This document shows, one piece after another, positions 1 to 11,200 of a stretch of 64,000 bases of DNA (positions are counted from its first letter, which is position 1; each line of letters opens with the position of its first letter). This DNA is from Isoetes taiwanensis (Eukaryota; Streptophyta; Lycopodiopsida; Isoetales; Isoetaceae): the NCBI GenBank assembly GCA_021234155.1, contig JAJEKV010000389.1, positions 62,001 to 126,000 of the forward strand. The letters run 5' to 3'. Both the position numbers and the translations under genes were made by a program. The notes under the pieces are model-generated. The model saw nothing but the letters and a program-made list of their open reading frames with translations. It was not told the origin of the DNA and made no database searches.

Positions 1-1310
1 AGAATCCTTTTCGGCAAAGGAAACCAGCAAAAAATGGTAAGCGTTTTGTTTTGCAGTCTGATAAGCATGTGCAAAATGGCCCACGTACCAGCTCGAGAAC
101 ATCCAAGGGTGGAAGATATGCCAAATTTGCAACAAAAACCAGGAAAAGGTACCGCCTTAGCTATTCAAGAGAATATGCAAGAAAGTTACATTTGCAAGGT
201 TTTTGTTTTAGATTGCGTAAAGATTTTTAGAGACAGATCGATAGTTTGCTATTGGATCTAAAATATCTCTTTCTCCCAATGAAGAAGAGAAGGAATGGAC
301 TCTACATTTAGGAATGCATTCCTTTTCTCTGCATCAATTCTTTTCGAATTGCTCCCTATTTCTGCTAGGTGCAAGTATTAAGAAAAATGAACGTGAGATA
401 CAAATCTCAAATTCATTCTCATAGTCACAAGCAGTCACTCACAAATTTTTAATCATTGGACCACTATAATTGCAGTGTCTGTGGATTGTAGATTTGATTT
501 AGAAGCATTGACATCCATTCGGATACTGTCGAGCTTATGTTCCGTCTAAGAAATTGTGGAAAATGGGGAGCTATAGACACGTGCCACCAAATATACGTTA
601 GATAGATAGTGGAAAATGGGGAGCCATGGATATATGCCACCATATATGCATCAATATAATGGAAAATGGTCTCACTTTGAGGAACACTTTATATGCCAAA
701 AATGGGGCTTAACTTAGAAGCTTAAGATGCCTTGTAAATTTAATTAATATCTCATGTCACACACCTATTGCCTATTGTGGGATATGCTGAAAAGTTATTT
801 GAGGGGCATGCATCAGAATTATTTGAGAAGATGTAGCTCAATGGTGTACTCTGCTGCTAAAGACGGGTAAAAACATAAATACCTATTGAGGTTGCACAAA
901 GGGCACTTTACATAGATCTTGTTCTAGGTAGTACATTGGTGCCTTGGACAACAATTACATAATGTGGAATGAATGAGGATGGTAGCATGGCTATGCATTG
1001 CTTCAAGAATATGCAAGAGCGTGGTATAAAGTGCATGGCTATGCATTGCTTCAAGATGATATTGTCTTCCCTCTGCATACAATCATGATAATCTAGAAGT
1101 ATTTTGAAATGATGGAAGTAGAATATGGTATTGAGTCAATAGTAGACAATAATAATAATCACATGCTCGATCTTCTTGTTCGGACTCAATAGTTTGTATG
1201 AGAATGGATTTGCTTCAATCCATGCCAATCATCTTATCAATGACGACTTTGCCCAGTAATTGCAAAGTATGAGGAAGTTGATTTAGGTTTCAAATACTTT
1301 CAAGAAATGA
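1..1310 (+). repeat. Segmental duplication, copy 1
   Basis: This block is nearly identical to 4034-5372 in the same orientation, and it may extend beyond the left window edge. The offset is 4033 bp at the left and 4067 bp at the right. The difference comes mainly from about 32 bp present near 4408-4440 but missing near 370. Both copies hold the same PPR remnant at their right ends. Divergence looks like a few percent, so the duplication is fairly recent. After position 1310 the copies part: copy 1 continues into more PPR-like sequence, while copy 2 runs into the satellite array. Confidence 0.9.
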
Positions 1311-1352
1311 ATCCACATGATGATGCCTCTTTGAACAAGTGCGTGGAAGACG
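938..1352 (+). pseudogene. PPR-protein gene remnant, copy 1
   Basis: Reading across frames and stops gives blocks typical of a plant pentatricopeptide-repeat protein: a helix-turn-helix repeat piece (NEDGSMAMHCFKNMQERGIK, about 980-1040), then YFEMMEVEYGIES (about 1095-1135), HMLDLLVRTQ (about 1160-1190) and YEEVDLGFKYFQEMNPHDDAS (about 1268-1330). These match in order the C-terminal end of a plant PPR tract. In the family these proteins bind organellar RNA and act in editing or splicing. Several stops and frame changes make this a pseudogene, and the N-terminal repeats are not visible. The family call rests on motif reading only. Confidence 0.6.
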
Positions 1353-1572
1353 TTATCTTGTGGAATGCGAACTACCTGTTCCCTGCACGGTAAAGTGGTA
1401 ATTATAAATTGATGTTGTACCATATGTAATAAGATAAGACAAATATTAAATGTTTGACATGCATATGCATGCATTTGTTTTGTTTGGCATGTATAAAGAA
1501 ACATGTAAATGTTCTATATTTATTTTGTTTAGCGAGGCAATTAAATTACTACTATGGTGAGTAATTACCAAA

Positions 1573-1795
1573 CATGCAAATATATCTTTATCGCATTCAA
1601 CAAATACATCTTCTATCTAGGTATCATGTTTCGAACTTGTTATTTTTTCATGCAAATGTATCTTCATCGCATGCAACAAAACATCTATCTAGGTATCATG
1701 TTTCAAACTTGTTATTTTTTCATGCAAATGTATCTATCGCATGCAACAAACACATCTTCTACTTTATCATGTTCCGAACTTGTTATTTTTCATGG
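1573..1795 (+). repeat. 72-bp minisatellite, about 3 copies
   Basis: A unit containing GTATCATGTTTCGAACTTG, a T-run and CATGCAAATGTATC begins at 1621, 1693 and about 1764, giving a period of 71-72 bp. The repeat opens overlapping reading frames here that are not genes. Confidence 0.9.
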
Positions 1796-1934
1796 CATAA
1801 TTTTTTTTAAAGAAAATGAAAGGAAATTTGAGACCGGATGGTAAAAGGTTAGGGCAAGATTAGAACACATAATCCAGCGCCGTCCGCTCCAGAAGAACTC
1901 GCCATGGGTTCTATGCACACCCCCAGGTATAGCA

Positions 1935-2535
1935 TCTGTCAGTTCCCCTTGCTCTGCGTTCTTGGCCGCAGCTTCTTGGCCACGTCCAAACTGCAACAGA
2001 CCAAAACTCGGCCCCCAAAATGCAAACCATTCTAGAACCTAGCAAACCACAGGGTTTATGTTTCGGAGGCCCTCTCCTTATCAGATTCGGCCGGGACCTT
2101 GCGCCGTGTCTTGACGTGGAGTGGGGGTGTTGACGCCAGAGCACGGACCCTAAAATCCCCCCGAAAGCTGCTTGCCCCAAATTTCCTCTCCCCAAGGCCC
2201 TGGGGACGGACGGGCGACCTCCCCTCTCTGGAACCGTGATTTGGCCCTGCCAATGGACTCAGAACGTCGACATTGTCCTGGGGACCAAGTTCTGTGGCCA
2301 GAAGACCATCCGACCTCCAAGAAGCACCAAAGTAGCTCATGTCCAGCACACTCGTAGTCAATTGGCCTAGGATGTGGATGTCGGATACTGTCGTGGAGGG
2401 CGTGAGTATTTCTTTCTTTTGCAAAACCGACCTTGTAACTTGCTCCTTAGGGTAGTTTTGCCATTCCGGATGACTTGGCGAGGTCGATTTGCCATTCTCC
2501 TCGGTGCCCGAACGACAAAACACTGCGGTTTCTAC
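1935..2535 (+). repeat. Satellite fragment (about 0.6 kb)
   Basis: A lone piece of the 1.13-kb G+C-rich unit found in the main array. It runs from the CTGTCAGTTCCCCTTGCTC phase to CACTGCGGTTTCTAC. It has the same orientation as the array and sits in A+T-rich sequence 2.9 kb before it. Open frames on both strands reflect base composition. Confidence 0.9.
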
Positions 2536-2735
2536 TGTTATAATCATAGTCTACTAGATGCCTATCAATATACACAATGTTGAACAACCTTATACTGACT
2601 GCAAATCATTCAACCCTCAAGACAATGCAATGTCATTTCATATTGATGCTTAACTTAATATCTTTCACACAAGGGAGCCACAATATGGTCTCTAATCCCT
2701 TGTTCTTTTTTCCTTTCCTTTTTTGGTGCTGTCTC

Positions 2736-2737
<2 letters not shown>

Positions 2738-2767
<30 letters not shown>
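2738..2767 (+). repeat. (ATT)n microsatellite
   Basis: Nine to ten perfect ATT triplets lie just upstream of the splice-acceptor-like site of the papain-like remnant, and so in its apparent intron. Confidence 0.95.
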
Positions 2768-2768
<1 letters not shown>

Positions 2769-2801
2769 GTGCTAGGCCTAGATTAACATGCTTTGTTGCA
2801 G

Positions 2802-3233
2802 AGAAATGTGGTGAAAATCAATGGCTATGGCTATGTCCCCAAATACAATGAGGCACAACTTCTTAAGGCTGTCATACGGCAGCCCATCGCCGTGCGCGTG
2901 GATGCCACTTATCTCCAATTTTATAGCAGCATAACTCCTCCTCCTGCTCCCCTTCCGCCTCCTCTATATATTGTGTTGTTTGCATCTTTCTTATAAAACT
3001 TTGGATTGTATTGGCAAGGCATTTGGAGCAACTACTATTGCGATCCTTACGTTGTCAATCATGCCATGGTCATAGTTGGCTATGGCAGGGACGCAAGTTA
3101 TGGTTTAAACTACTGGATCGTGAGGAATTCCTGGGGAAGCTCATAGGGCGAGAGTGGATACGTCAGATTCTTGCGCAATGATAACACTTGTAATATCAAC
3201 TACCAACCTACATATCCCATCAAGAAACGTTGA
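2802..3233 (+). pseudogene. Papain-family (C1A) cysteine protease remnant, 3' part
   Basis: After an acceptor-like TTGTTGCAG the sequence reads NVVKINGYGYVPKYNE, then LLKAVIRQPIAV and LQFYSS. After an interruption of about 85 bp it continues GIWSNYYCDPYVVNHAM, IVGYGRDA, NYWIVRNSWGSS, GESGYVRFLRN and PIKKR-stop. This is the C-terminal half of a papain-like protease, with the catalytic His (in VNHAM) and Asn (in RNSWG) still recognisable. The Trp expected after RNSWGSS is a TAG stop at about 3145, and the Cys-bearing exon and propeptide are missing. In the family these are vacuolar or secreted peptidases. This copy cannot make an active enzyme. Confidence 0.85.
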
Positions 3234-3240
3234 GCTCAAA

Positions 3241-3870
3241 AACCACAAGGCACCCAAAAATTTAACCACTATAATAAGCCACTAAAAAACCACTATAGAT
3301 GTGGTTTTTTGTACCAAATATTTCATTCTTAATAAAAACCACATAACATAGTGGTTTTCATAACTAGTACATGGTTATGCATGTTGATTTTTTGTTATAG
3401 CATGGTTTATTAGAACCGTTATTAGTTTTTTACATTGTTTCTAGCATCGTGGTGGTCATTCATGTTGGTTTTTTAGCGTAGCCTAGTTTATTAAATTGAC
3501 AATGGTTTATAACGTGGTTTTCAACCTCATTTTAAAGATTTTTCAATTGTCACATGGCTTGGAGAAGTTGAAGCAGTCCTTAGTGTGGTTTTTATACCAA
3601 TTTAAATGCCATGGTTATTGATGCTAGTTTTCTATTATCACAATGTATGTTACAAAAAATGATTGTAGTTTGTAGCATGGTTTTCAATATAGCGTTACTT
3701 GGAGTAATCGTTCATAGGTATCACCTAAAAGGATGCGGCTATCCATACTGGTTACTCATTTAAGGCATCCAAAAACAATTGTCATAAGTAACCGTTATCA
3801 ATCCACTATAGATATAGTCCTTTGTACTTTAGCAGGCTTGCCTAAACTGACGTGATATAAATATGATGTG
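3241..3870. other. A+T-rich stretch with recurrent GTGGTTTT / CATGGTT motifs
   Basis: No coding potential. AACCACTATA-type and GTGGTTTT/CATGGTT words recur in both orientations across about 600 bp. AACCACTATAG-like words occur near both ends (about 3290 and 3805). This resembles the subterminal motif clusters of a small DNA transposon, but I could not define terminal repeats or a target duplication. Confidence 0.35.
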
Positions 3871-4033
3871 GCTTTATTTATACTGCTAGATTTCCAATTT
3901 TCTAATCGTGCGACCATGCAAATTAAAAGATTCCTATAAAAATGCCTTTGCATTCCGCCCTCTAACCGAGCATTAATTTAATTGAGCTAGAACAATGGCA
4001 ATATTATAAGCCAACTTTGCGTTTTGTGCATCA

Positions 4034-5372
4034 AGAATCCTTTTCGGCAAAGGAAACCAGCAAAAAATGGTAAGCGTTTTCTGTTGCAGTCCGATAAGCA
4101 TGTGCAAAATGGTCCACATACATTTGCAGCTCGAGAACATCCAAGGGTGGAAGATATGCCAAATTTGCAACAAAAACCAGGAAAAGGTACCGCCTTAGCT
4201 ATTCAAGAGAATATGCAAGAAATTACATTTGCAAGGTTTTTGTTTTAGATTGCGTAAAGATTTTTAGAGACAGATCGATAGTTTGCTATTGGATCTAAAA
4301 TATCTCTTTCTCCCAATGAAGAAGAGAAGGAATGGACTCTACATTTAGGATTGTATTCCTTTTCTCTGCACCAATTCTTTTCGAACTGTTCCCTATTTCT
4401 GCTAGGTGTCTTGGTAAAAGATGCGACTTCTGAGAGGTCAAGTATTAAGAAAAATGAACGTGAGATACAAATCTCAAATTCATTCTCAGAGTCACAAGCA
4501 GTCACTCACAAATTTTTAATCATTGGACCACAATAATTGCAGTGTCTGTGGATTGTAGATTTGATTTAGAAGCATTGACATCCATTCGGATACTGTCGAG
4601 CTTATGTTCCGTCTAAGAAATTGTGGAAAATGGGGAGCTATAGACACGTGCCACCAAATACACGTTAGATAGACAGTGGAAAATGGGGAGCCATGGATAT
4701 ATGCCACCAAATATGCATTAATATAATGGAAAATGGTCTCACTTTGAGGAACACTTTATATGCCAAAAATGGGGTTTAACTTAGAAGCTTAAGATGCCTT
4801 GTAAATTTAATTAATATCTCATGTCACACACCTATTGCCTATTGTGGGATATGCTGAAAAGTTATTTGAGGGGCATGCATCAGAATTATTTGAGAAGATG
4901 TAACTCAATGGTGTACTCTGCTGCTAAAGACGGGTAAAAACATAAATACCTATTGAGGTTGCACAAAGGGCACTTTCCATGGATCTTGTTCTAGGTAGTA
5001 CATTGGTGCCTTGGACAACAATTACATAATGTGGAATGAATGAGGATGGCAGCATGGCTATGCATTGCTTCAAGAATATGCAAGAGCATGGTATAAAGTG
5101 CATGGCTATGCATTGCTTCAAGATGATATTGTCTTCCCTCTGCATACAATCATGATAATCTAGAAGTATTTTGAAATGATGGAAGTAGAATATGGTATTG
5201 AATCAATAGTAGACAATAATAATAATCACATGCTCGATCTTCTTGTTCGGACTCAAAAGTTTGTATGAGAATGGATTTGCTTCAATCCATGCCAATCATC
5301 TTATCAATGACGACTTTGCCTAGTAATTGCAAAGTATGAGGAAGTTGATTTAGGTTTCAAATACTTTCAAGA
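4034..5372 (+). repeat. Segmental duplication, copy 2
   Basis: Direct copy of 1-1310, carrying a small extra segment at about 4408-4440. The right junction, just after a TTTCAAGAAATG motif, leads within about 35 bp into satellite sequence. The array therefore lies directly against the duplicated PPR remnant. Confidence 0.9.
5003..5372 (+). pseudogene. PPR-protein gene remnant, copy 2
   Basis: Same decayed PPR blocks as the first copy (a NEDGSMAMHCFKNMQE-like piece, YFEMMEVEYGIES, HMLDLLVRTQ, EEVDLGFKYFQEM), with the same kinds of stops. It stops at FQEMHPSME, where the sequence switches towards satellite, so it is shorter at its 3' end than copy 1. Confidence 0.55.
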
Positions 5373-5408
5373 AATGCATCCATCCATGGAGCAACAAAAC
5401 CACCATTT

Positions 5409-6294
5409 GGATCCCGCCTCCTGGGGTCCGGACTCTCCCCTCTTGTGAGGGAGCCCTGCAAGGTCTTGGCCTCGTTTGACTTGGGGAGGGGTGCCAGCTC
5501 AGTTGACCCGCGTTTTCGGCTGCAGCTTCACGGCCACGTCTCAACTACAACAGACCAAAACTCGGCCCCCAAAATCCAAACCCTTCTAGAACCTGGCAAA
5601 CCACAAGGTTTACGTTTCGGAGGCCCTCTCCTTGTCAGATTCGGCCGGGACCTTGCGCCGTGTCTTGACGTGGAGATGGGGGTGTTGATGCCAGAGCACG
5701 GACCCTAAAATCCCCCCGGAAGCTGCTTGCCCTGAATTTCCTCTCCCCAATGCCCTGGGGATGGACCGGCGACCTCCCCTCTCTGGAACCGTGATTTGGC
5801 TCTGCCAATGGACTCAAAACATCGACAATGCCCTGGGGACCAAGTTTCGTGGCCAGAAGACCACCCGACCTCCAAGAAGTGCCAAAGTAGCTCATGTCCA
5901 GCACACTCGTAGTCAATTGGCCTAGGATGTGGATGCCGGATACTGTCGTGGAGGGCGTGAGTGTTTCTTTCTTTTGCAAAACTGACGTTGCAACTTGCTC
6001 CCTAGGGTAATTTCGCCATTCCGGACGACTTGGCGAGGTCAATTTGCCATTCTGGAGCCTCCCCAGTGCCCGAACGACAAAACACTGCGGTTTCTATAAG
6101 GCCGACCTCAAGACGCTCCGCGGTTTGACAAGTTCTCCCGGACCGATCTGGAATCTTTTGGGCCTTCCCGAAGAGGGGCCTCTGATCGGAGGATCCAACG
6201 GTCGGATAGGGGAACCAGACTCCGGGAGGGTGGTCATTAGCATGCGGCCCCCCGGGGGAGCGTTGCCAGGAAGGGCTGCCTTGGGAACTTTTTT
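5409..6294 (+). repeat. Short satellite unit (886 bp)
   Basis: First unit of the array. It jumps from the GGTGCCAGCTC block straight to the CGTTTTCGGCTGCAG block, omitting about 245 bp that includes the A+T-rich segment. The same jump is seen in the unit at 7425-8270. Confidence 0.85.
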
Positions 6295-7424
6295 GGATCC
6301 CGCCTCCTGGGGTCCGGACTCTTCCCTCTTGTGAGGGAGCCCTGCAAGGTCCTGGCCTCGTTTGACTTGGGGAGGGGTGCCAGCTCGGTTGCCCCGCAAC
6401 GGGCTGCCCCAACCATTCTAATGCTAACCCTTTGACCTAGACTTTCTCTGAGAATTTCGAAAATTGGGCTTTGTGCTGGAGATGAATTAGGAATCCAGCT
6501 GGCAAAAAATCAGAATTTATTTTCGTACAATGCATTAATTATGAATTTATGAATGCCTTGACACTGCAAAAGCGCCCCTCGACTTCTAATTGCCACATCG
6601 GGAGGAGGACATACCCAAACTCCGTTCCGCCGGTCCCCTTGTTCCTCTTGCTCCGCGTTCTTGGCCACGTCCCAACTGCGACAGACCAAAACTCAGCCCC
6701 GAAAATGCAAACCCTTCTAGAACCTAGCAAACCACAGGGTTTACGTTTCGGAGGCCCTCTCCTTGTCAGATTCAGCCGGGACCTTGCGCCGTGTCTTGAC
6801 GTGAAGTGGGGGTGTTGATGCCAGAGCATGGACCCTAAAATCCCCCCGGAAGCTGCTTGCCCTGAATTTCCTCTCCCCAATGCCCTGGGGATGGACCGAC
6901 GACCTCCCCTCTCCGGAACCATGATTTGGCTCTACCAATGGACTCAGAACGCCGACATTGCCCTGGAGACCAAGTTTCGTGGCCAGAAGACCACCCGACC
7001 TCCAAGAAGCGCCAAAGTAGCTCATGTCCAGCACACTCGTAGTCAATTGGCCTAGGATGTGGATGCCGGATACTGTCGTGGAGGGCGTGAGTGTTTCTTT
7101 CTTTTGCAAAACCGACCTTGTAACTTGCTCCCTAGGGTAATTTTGCCATTCCGGACGACTTGGCGAGGTTTATTTGCCATTCCTGAGCCTCCCCGGTGCC
7201 CGAACGATAAAACACTGCGGTTTCTATAAGGCCGACCTCAAAGATGCTCGCGGTTTGACAAGTTCTCCGGACCGATCTGGAATCTTTTTTGGGCCTTCCC
7301 GAATAGGGGCCCCGAACGCGAGGATCCAAGCGGTCGGATAGGGGAACCGGGTTTCCGGGATGGTGGTCATTAGCATGCGGCCCGGGGGGCGTTGCTGCCA
7401 GAAGGGCTGCCTTGGGAACTTTTT

Positions 7425-8270
7425 GGATCCCGCCTCCCGGGGTCCAGGACTCTCCCCTCTTGTGATGGAGCCCCCGCAAGGTCCCCGGCCTCGTTTGACT
7501 TGGGGAGGGGTGCGGCCGGTTGCCCCGCGTTCTTGGCTACAACCATTCACGGCCACGCCTCAACCTGCAAAACCAAAACTCGCCCCCCAAAATCCAAACC
7601 CTTCTAGAACCTGGCAAACCACAAGGTTTAGGAATTTGAGGCCCTCTCCTTGTTTTCGGTACGGGACCATTAATTATGGAATTTATGTCTTGACGTGGAG
7701 ATGGGGGTGTTGATGCCCGCAGCATGGACCCTAAAATCCCCCTAGAAGCCGCTTGCTCGAATTTCCTCTCCCCAACTTCCCATGGAGATGGGGACGGACC
7801 GCGACCTCCCTCTCGAACGCGTGATTTGGCTCTGCCAATGGATTCAAAACGCCGACAATGCCCCCGGGGACCAAGTTTCGGGCCGAAGACCACCCGACCT
7901 CCAAGAAGTGCCAAAGTAGCTCATGTCCAAAGACACTTCGTAGTCAATTGGCCTAGGATATGGATGCTCCCTAGGGTAATTTCGCCATTCCGGACGACTT
8001 GGCGAGGTCAATTTGCCATTCCCGAGCCTCCCGGTGTCCGAATGACAAAACATTTGGTTTCTACAAGGTCGAAGCATGGGGGCGCCCCGGTTTGACAAGT
8101 TCTCCCGGAGACCACCCGGAATCTTTGGGCCTTCCTCAATAGGGGCCCGAGTCAAGGATCCAAGGGATGTGGATAGGGGAACCGGGCTCGTGGAGGCGTG
8201 GATGGTCATTAGCATGCGCCCCCCCGGGGAACTTGCTACCAGAAGGTAATTTTGCCTCGGGAACTTTTTT
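7425..8270 (+). repeat. Short, divergent satellite unit (846 bp)
   Basis: Third unit. It shares the same internal deletion junction as the first unit (near 7520) and the same CACGGCCACG variant after it. It has extra small insertions, and it lacks the segment that normally precedes the CTCCCTAGGGTAATTTCG block (near 7965). It is the most divergent unit in the array. Confidence 0.85.
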
Positions 8271-11200
8271 GGCGAGGCCTATTTGCGGGTCTGGACTCTC
8301 CTCTCTTGTGAGGGAGCCCCGCAAGGTCCCCGCCTCGTTTGACTTGGGGAAGGGTGCCGGCTTCGGTTTGACAACGGGCTGCCCCGACCGCTCTAATGAT
8401 AACCCTTTGACCTAGATCTTCTCCGAAAATTCGGAAAAAATTGGGAACGGGTGGCTGGAGATGAATTAGGAATCCAGCTGACAAAAAATCAGAATTTATT
8501 TTCGTACAATGCATTAATTACGAATTTATGAATGCCTTGCCACTGCAAAAGCGCCCCCCGACTTCTAATTGCCACATGGGGAGGAGGACAGGCCCAAACT
8601 CCCGTTCTTGGGGAGGGTGCTTGCTCTTTGCTCCGCGTTCTCGGCGCAGTTTCCGGCCCACGCCCCAACCGCAATGAGACCAAAACTTCGGCCCCCAAAA
8701 TACAAACCCTTCTAGAACTTGGCAAACCACATGGTTTACGTTTCGGAGGCCCTCTCCTTGTCAGATTCGGCCGGGACCTTGCGTCGTGTCTTGACGTGGA
8801 GTGGGGGTGTTGACGCCATAGCATGAACCCTAAAATCCCCCCTGAAGCTGCTTGCCCCGAAATTCCTCTCCCCAAGGCCCTGGGGACGGACGGGCGATCT
8901 CCCCTCTCCGGAACCGTGATTTGGCTCTGCCAGTGGACGACATTGCCCTGGGGACCAAGTTCCGTGGCCAGAAGACCGTCCGACGTCCAAGAAGCGCCAA
9001 AGTAGCTCATGTCCAGCACACTCGTAGTCAATTGGCCTAGGATGTGGATGCCGGATACTGTCGTGGAGGGCGTGAGTGTTTCTTTCTTTTGCAAAACTGA
9101 CGTTGCAACTTGCTCCCTAGGGTAATTTCGCCATTCCGGATGACTTGGCGAGGTCGATTTGCCATTCCGGAGCCTCCCCAGTGCCCGAACGACAAAACAC
9201 TGCGGTTTCTACAAGGCCGACCTCAAGACGCTCCGCGGTTTGACAAGTTCTAGCGGAACAATCTGGAATCTTTTGGGCCTTCCCGAAGAGGGGCCCCTGA
9301 GCGGAGGATCCAACGGTCGGATAGGGGAACCAGGCTCTGGGAGGGTGGTCATTCGCGTGCGGCCCCCCGGGGGAGCGTTGCCAGGAAGGGCTGCCTCGGG
9401 AACTTTTTTGGATCCCGCCTCCTGGGGTCCGGACTCTCCCCTCTTGTGAGGGAGCCCTGCAAGGTCCTGGCCTCGTTTGACTTGGGGAGGGGTGCCAGCT
9501 CGGTTGCCCCGCAACGGGCTACCCCAACCATTCTAATGCTAACCTTTTGACCTAGACTTTCTCTGAGAATTTTGAAAATTGGGCTTTGTGCTGGAGATGA
9601 ATTAGGAATCCAGATGGCAAAAAATCAGAATTTATTTTCGTACAATGCATTAATTACGAATTTATGAATGCCTTGACACTGCAAAAGCGCCCCCCGACTT
9701 CTAATTGCCACATCGGGAGGAGGACAGGCCCAAACTCCGTTCCGTCAGTTCCCCTTGCTCCGCGTTCTCGGCCGCAACTTCTTGGCCACGTCCCAACTGT
9801 GACAGACCAAAACTCAGCCCCGAAAATGCAAACGCTTCTAGAACCTAGCAAACCACAGGGTTTACGTTTCGGAGGCCCTCTCCTTGTCAGATTCGGCCGG
9901 GACGTTGCGCCGTGTCTTGACGTGGAGTGGGGGTGTTGATGCCAGAGCATGGACCCTAAAATCCCCCCGACAGCTGCTTGCCCTAAATTTCCTCTCCCCA
10001 ATGCCCTGGGGACGGACCGGCGACCTCCCCTCTCCGGAACCATGATTTGGCTCTACCAATGGACTCAGAACGTCGACATTGCCCTGGGGACCAAGTTTCG
10101 TGGCCAGAAGACCACCCGACCTCCAAGAAGCGCCAAAGTAGCTCATGTCCAGCACAATGGCCTAGGATGTGGATGCCGGATACTGTCGTAGGGCGTGAGT
10201 GTTTCTTTCTTTTGCAAAACCGACCTTGTAACTTGCTCCCTAGGGTAATTTTGCCATTCCGGACGACTTGGCGAGGTTTATTTGCCATTCCTGAGCCTCC
10301 CCGGTGCCCGAACGACAAAACACTGCGGTTTCTACAAGGCCGACCTCAGCATGCTCCGCGGTTTGGCAAGTTCTCCTGGACCGATCTGGAATCTTTTTCG
10401 GCCTTCCCGAATAGGGGCCCCTGAACGGAGGATCCAACGGTCGGATAGGGGAACCGGGCTCCGGGATGGTGGTCATTAGCGTGCGGCCCCCGGGGGGAGC
10501 GCTGCCAGGAAGGGCTGCCTCGGGAACTTTTTTGGATCCTGCCTCCTGGGGTCCGGACTCTCCCCTCTTGTGAGGGAGCCCTGCAAGGTCCTGGCCTCGT
10601 TTGACTTGGGGAAGGGTGCCAGCTCAGTTGCCCTGCAATGGGCTGCCCCGACCGTTCTAATGCTAACCCTTTGACCTAGACCTTCTCTGAAAATTCCGAA
10701 AATTGGGCTGTGTGCTGGAGATGAATTATGAATCCAGCTGACAAAAAATCAGAATTTATTTTCGTACAATGCATTAATTACGAATTTATGAATGCCTTGC
10801 CACTGCAAAAGCGCCCTCCGACTTCTAATTGCCACATCGGGAGGAGGACAGGCCCAAACTCCATTCCGTCAGTTCCACTTGCTCCGCGTTCTCGGCCGCA
10901 GCTTCTCGGCCACGTCCCAACTGCAACAGACCAAAACTCGGCCCCCAAAATACAAACCCTTCTAGAACTTGGCAAACCACAGGGTTTACGTTTCGGAGGC
11001 CCTCTCCTTGTCAGATTCGGCCGGAACCTTGCGTCGTGTCTTGACGTGGAGTGGGGGTGTTGACGCCATAGCATGAACCCTAAAATCCCCCCGGAAGCTG
11101 CTTGCCCCGAAATTCCTCTCCCCAAGGCCCTGGGGACGGACGAGCGACCTCCCCTCTCCGGAACCGTGATTTGGCTCTGCCAGTGGACGACATTGCCCTG

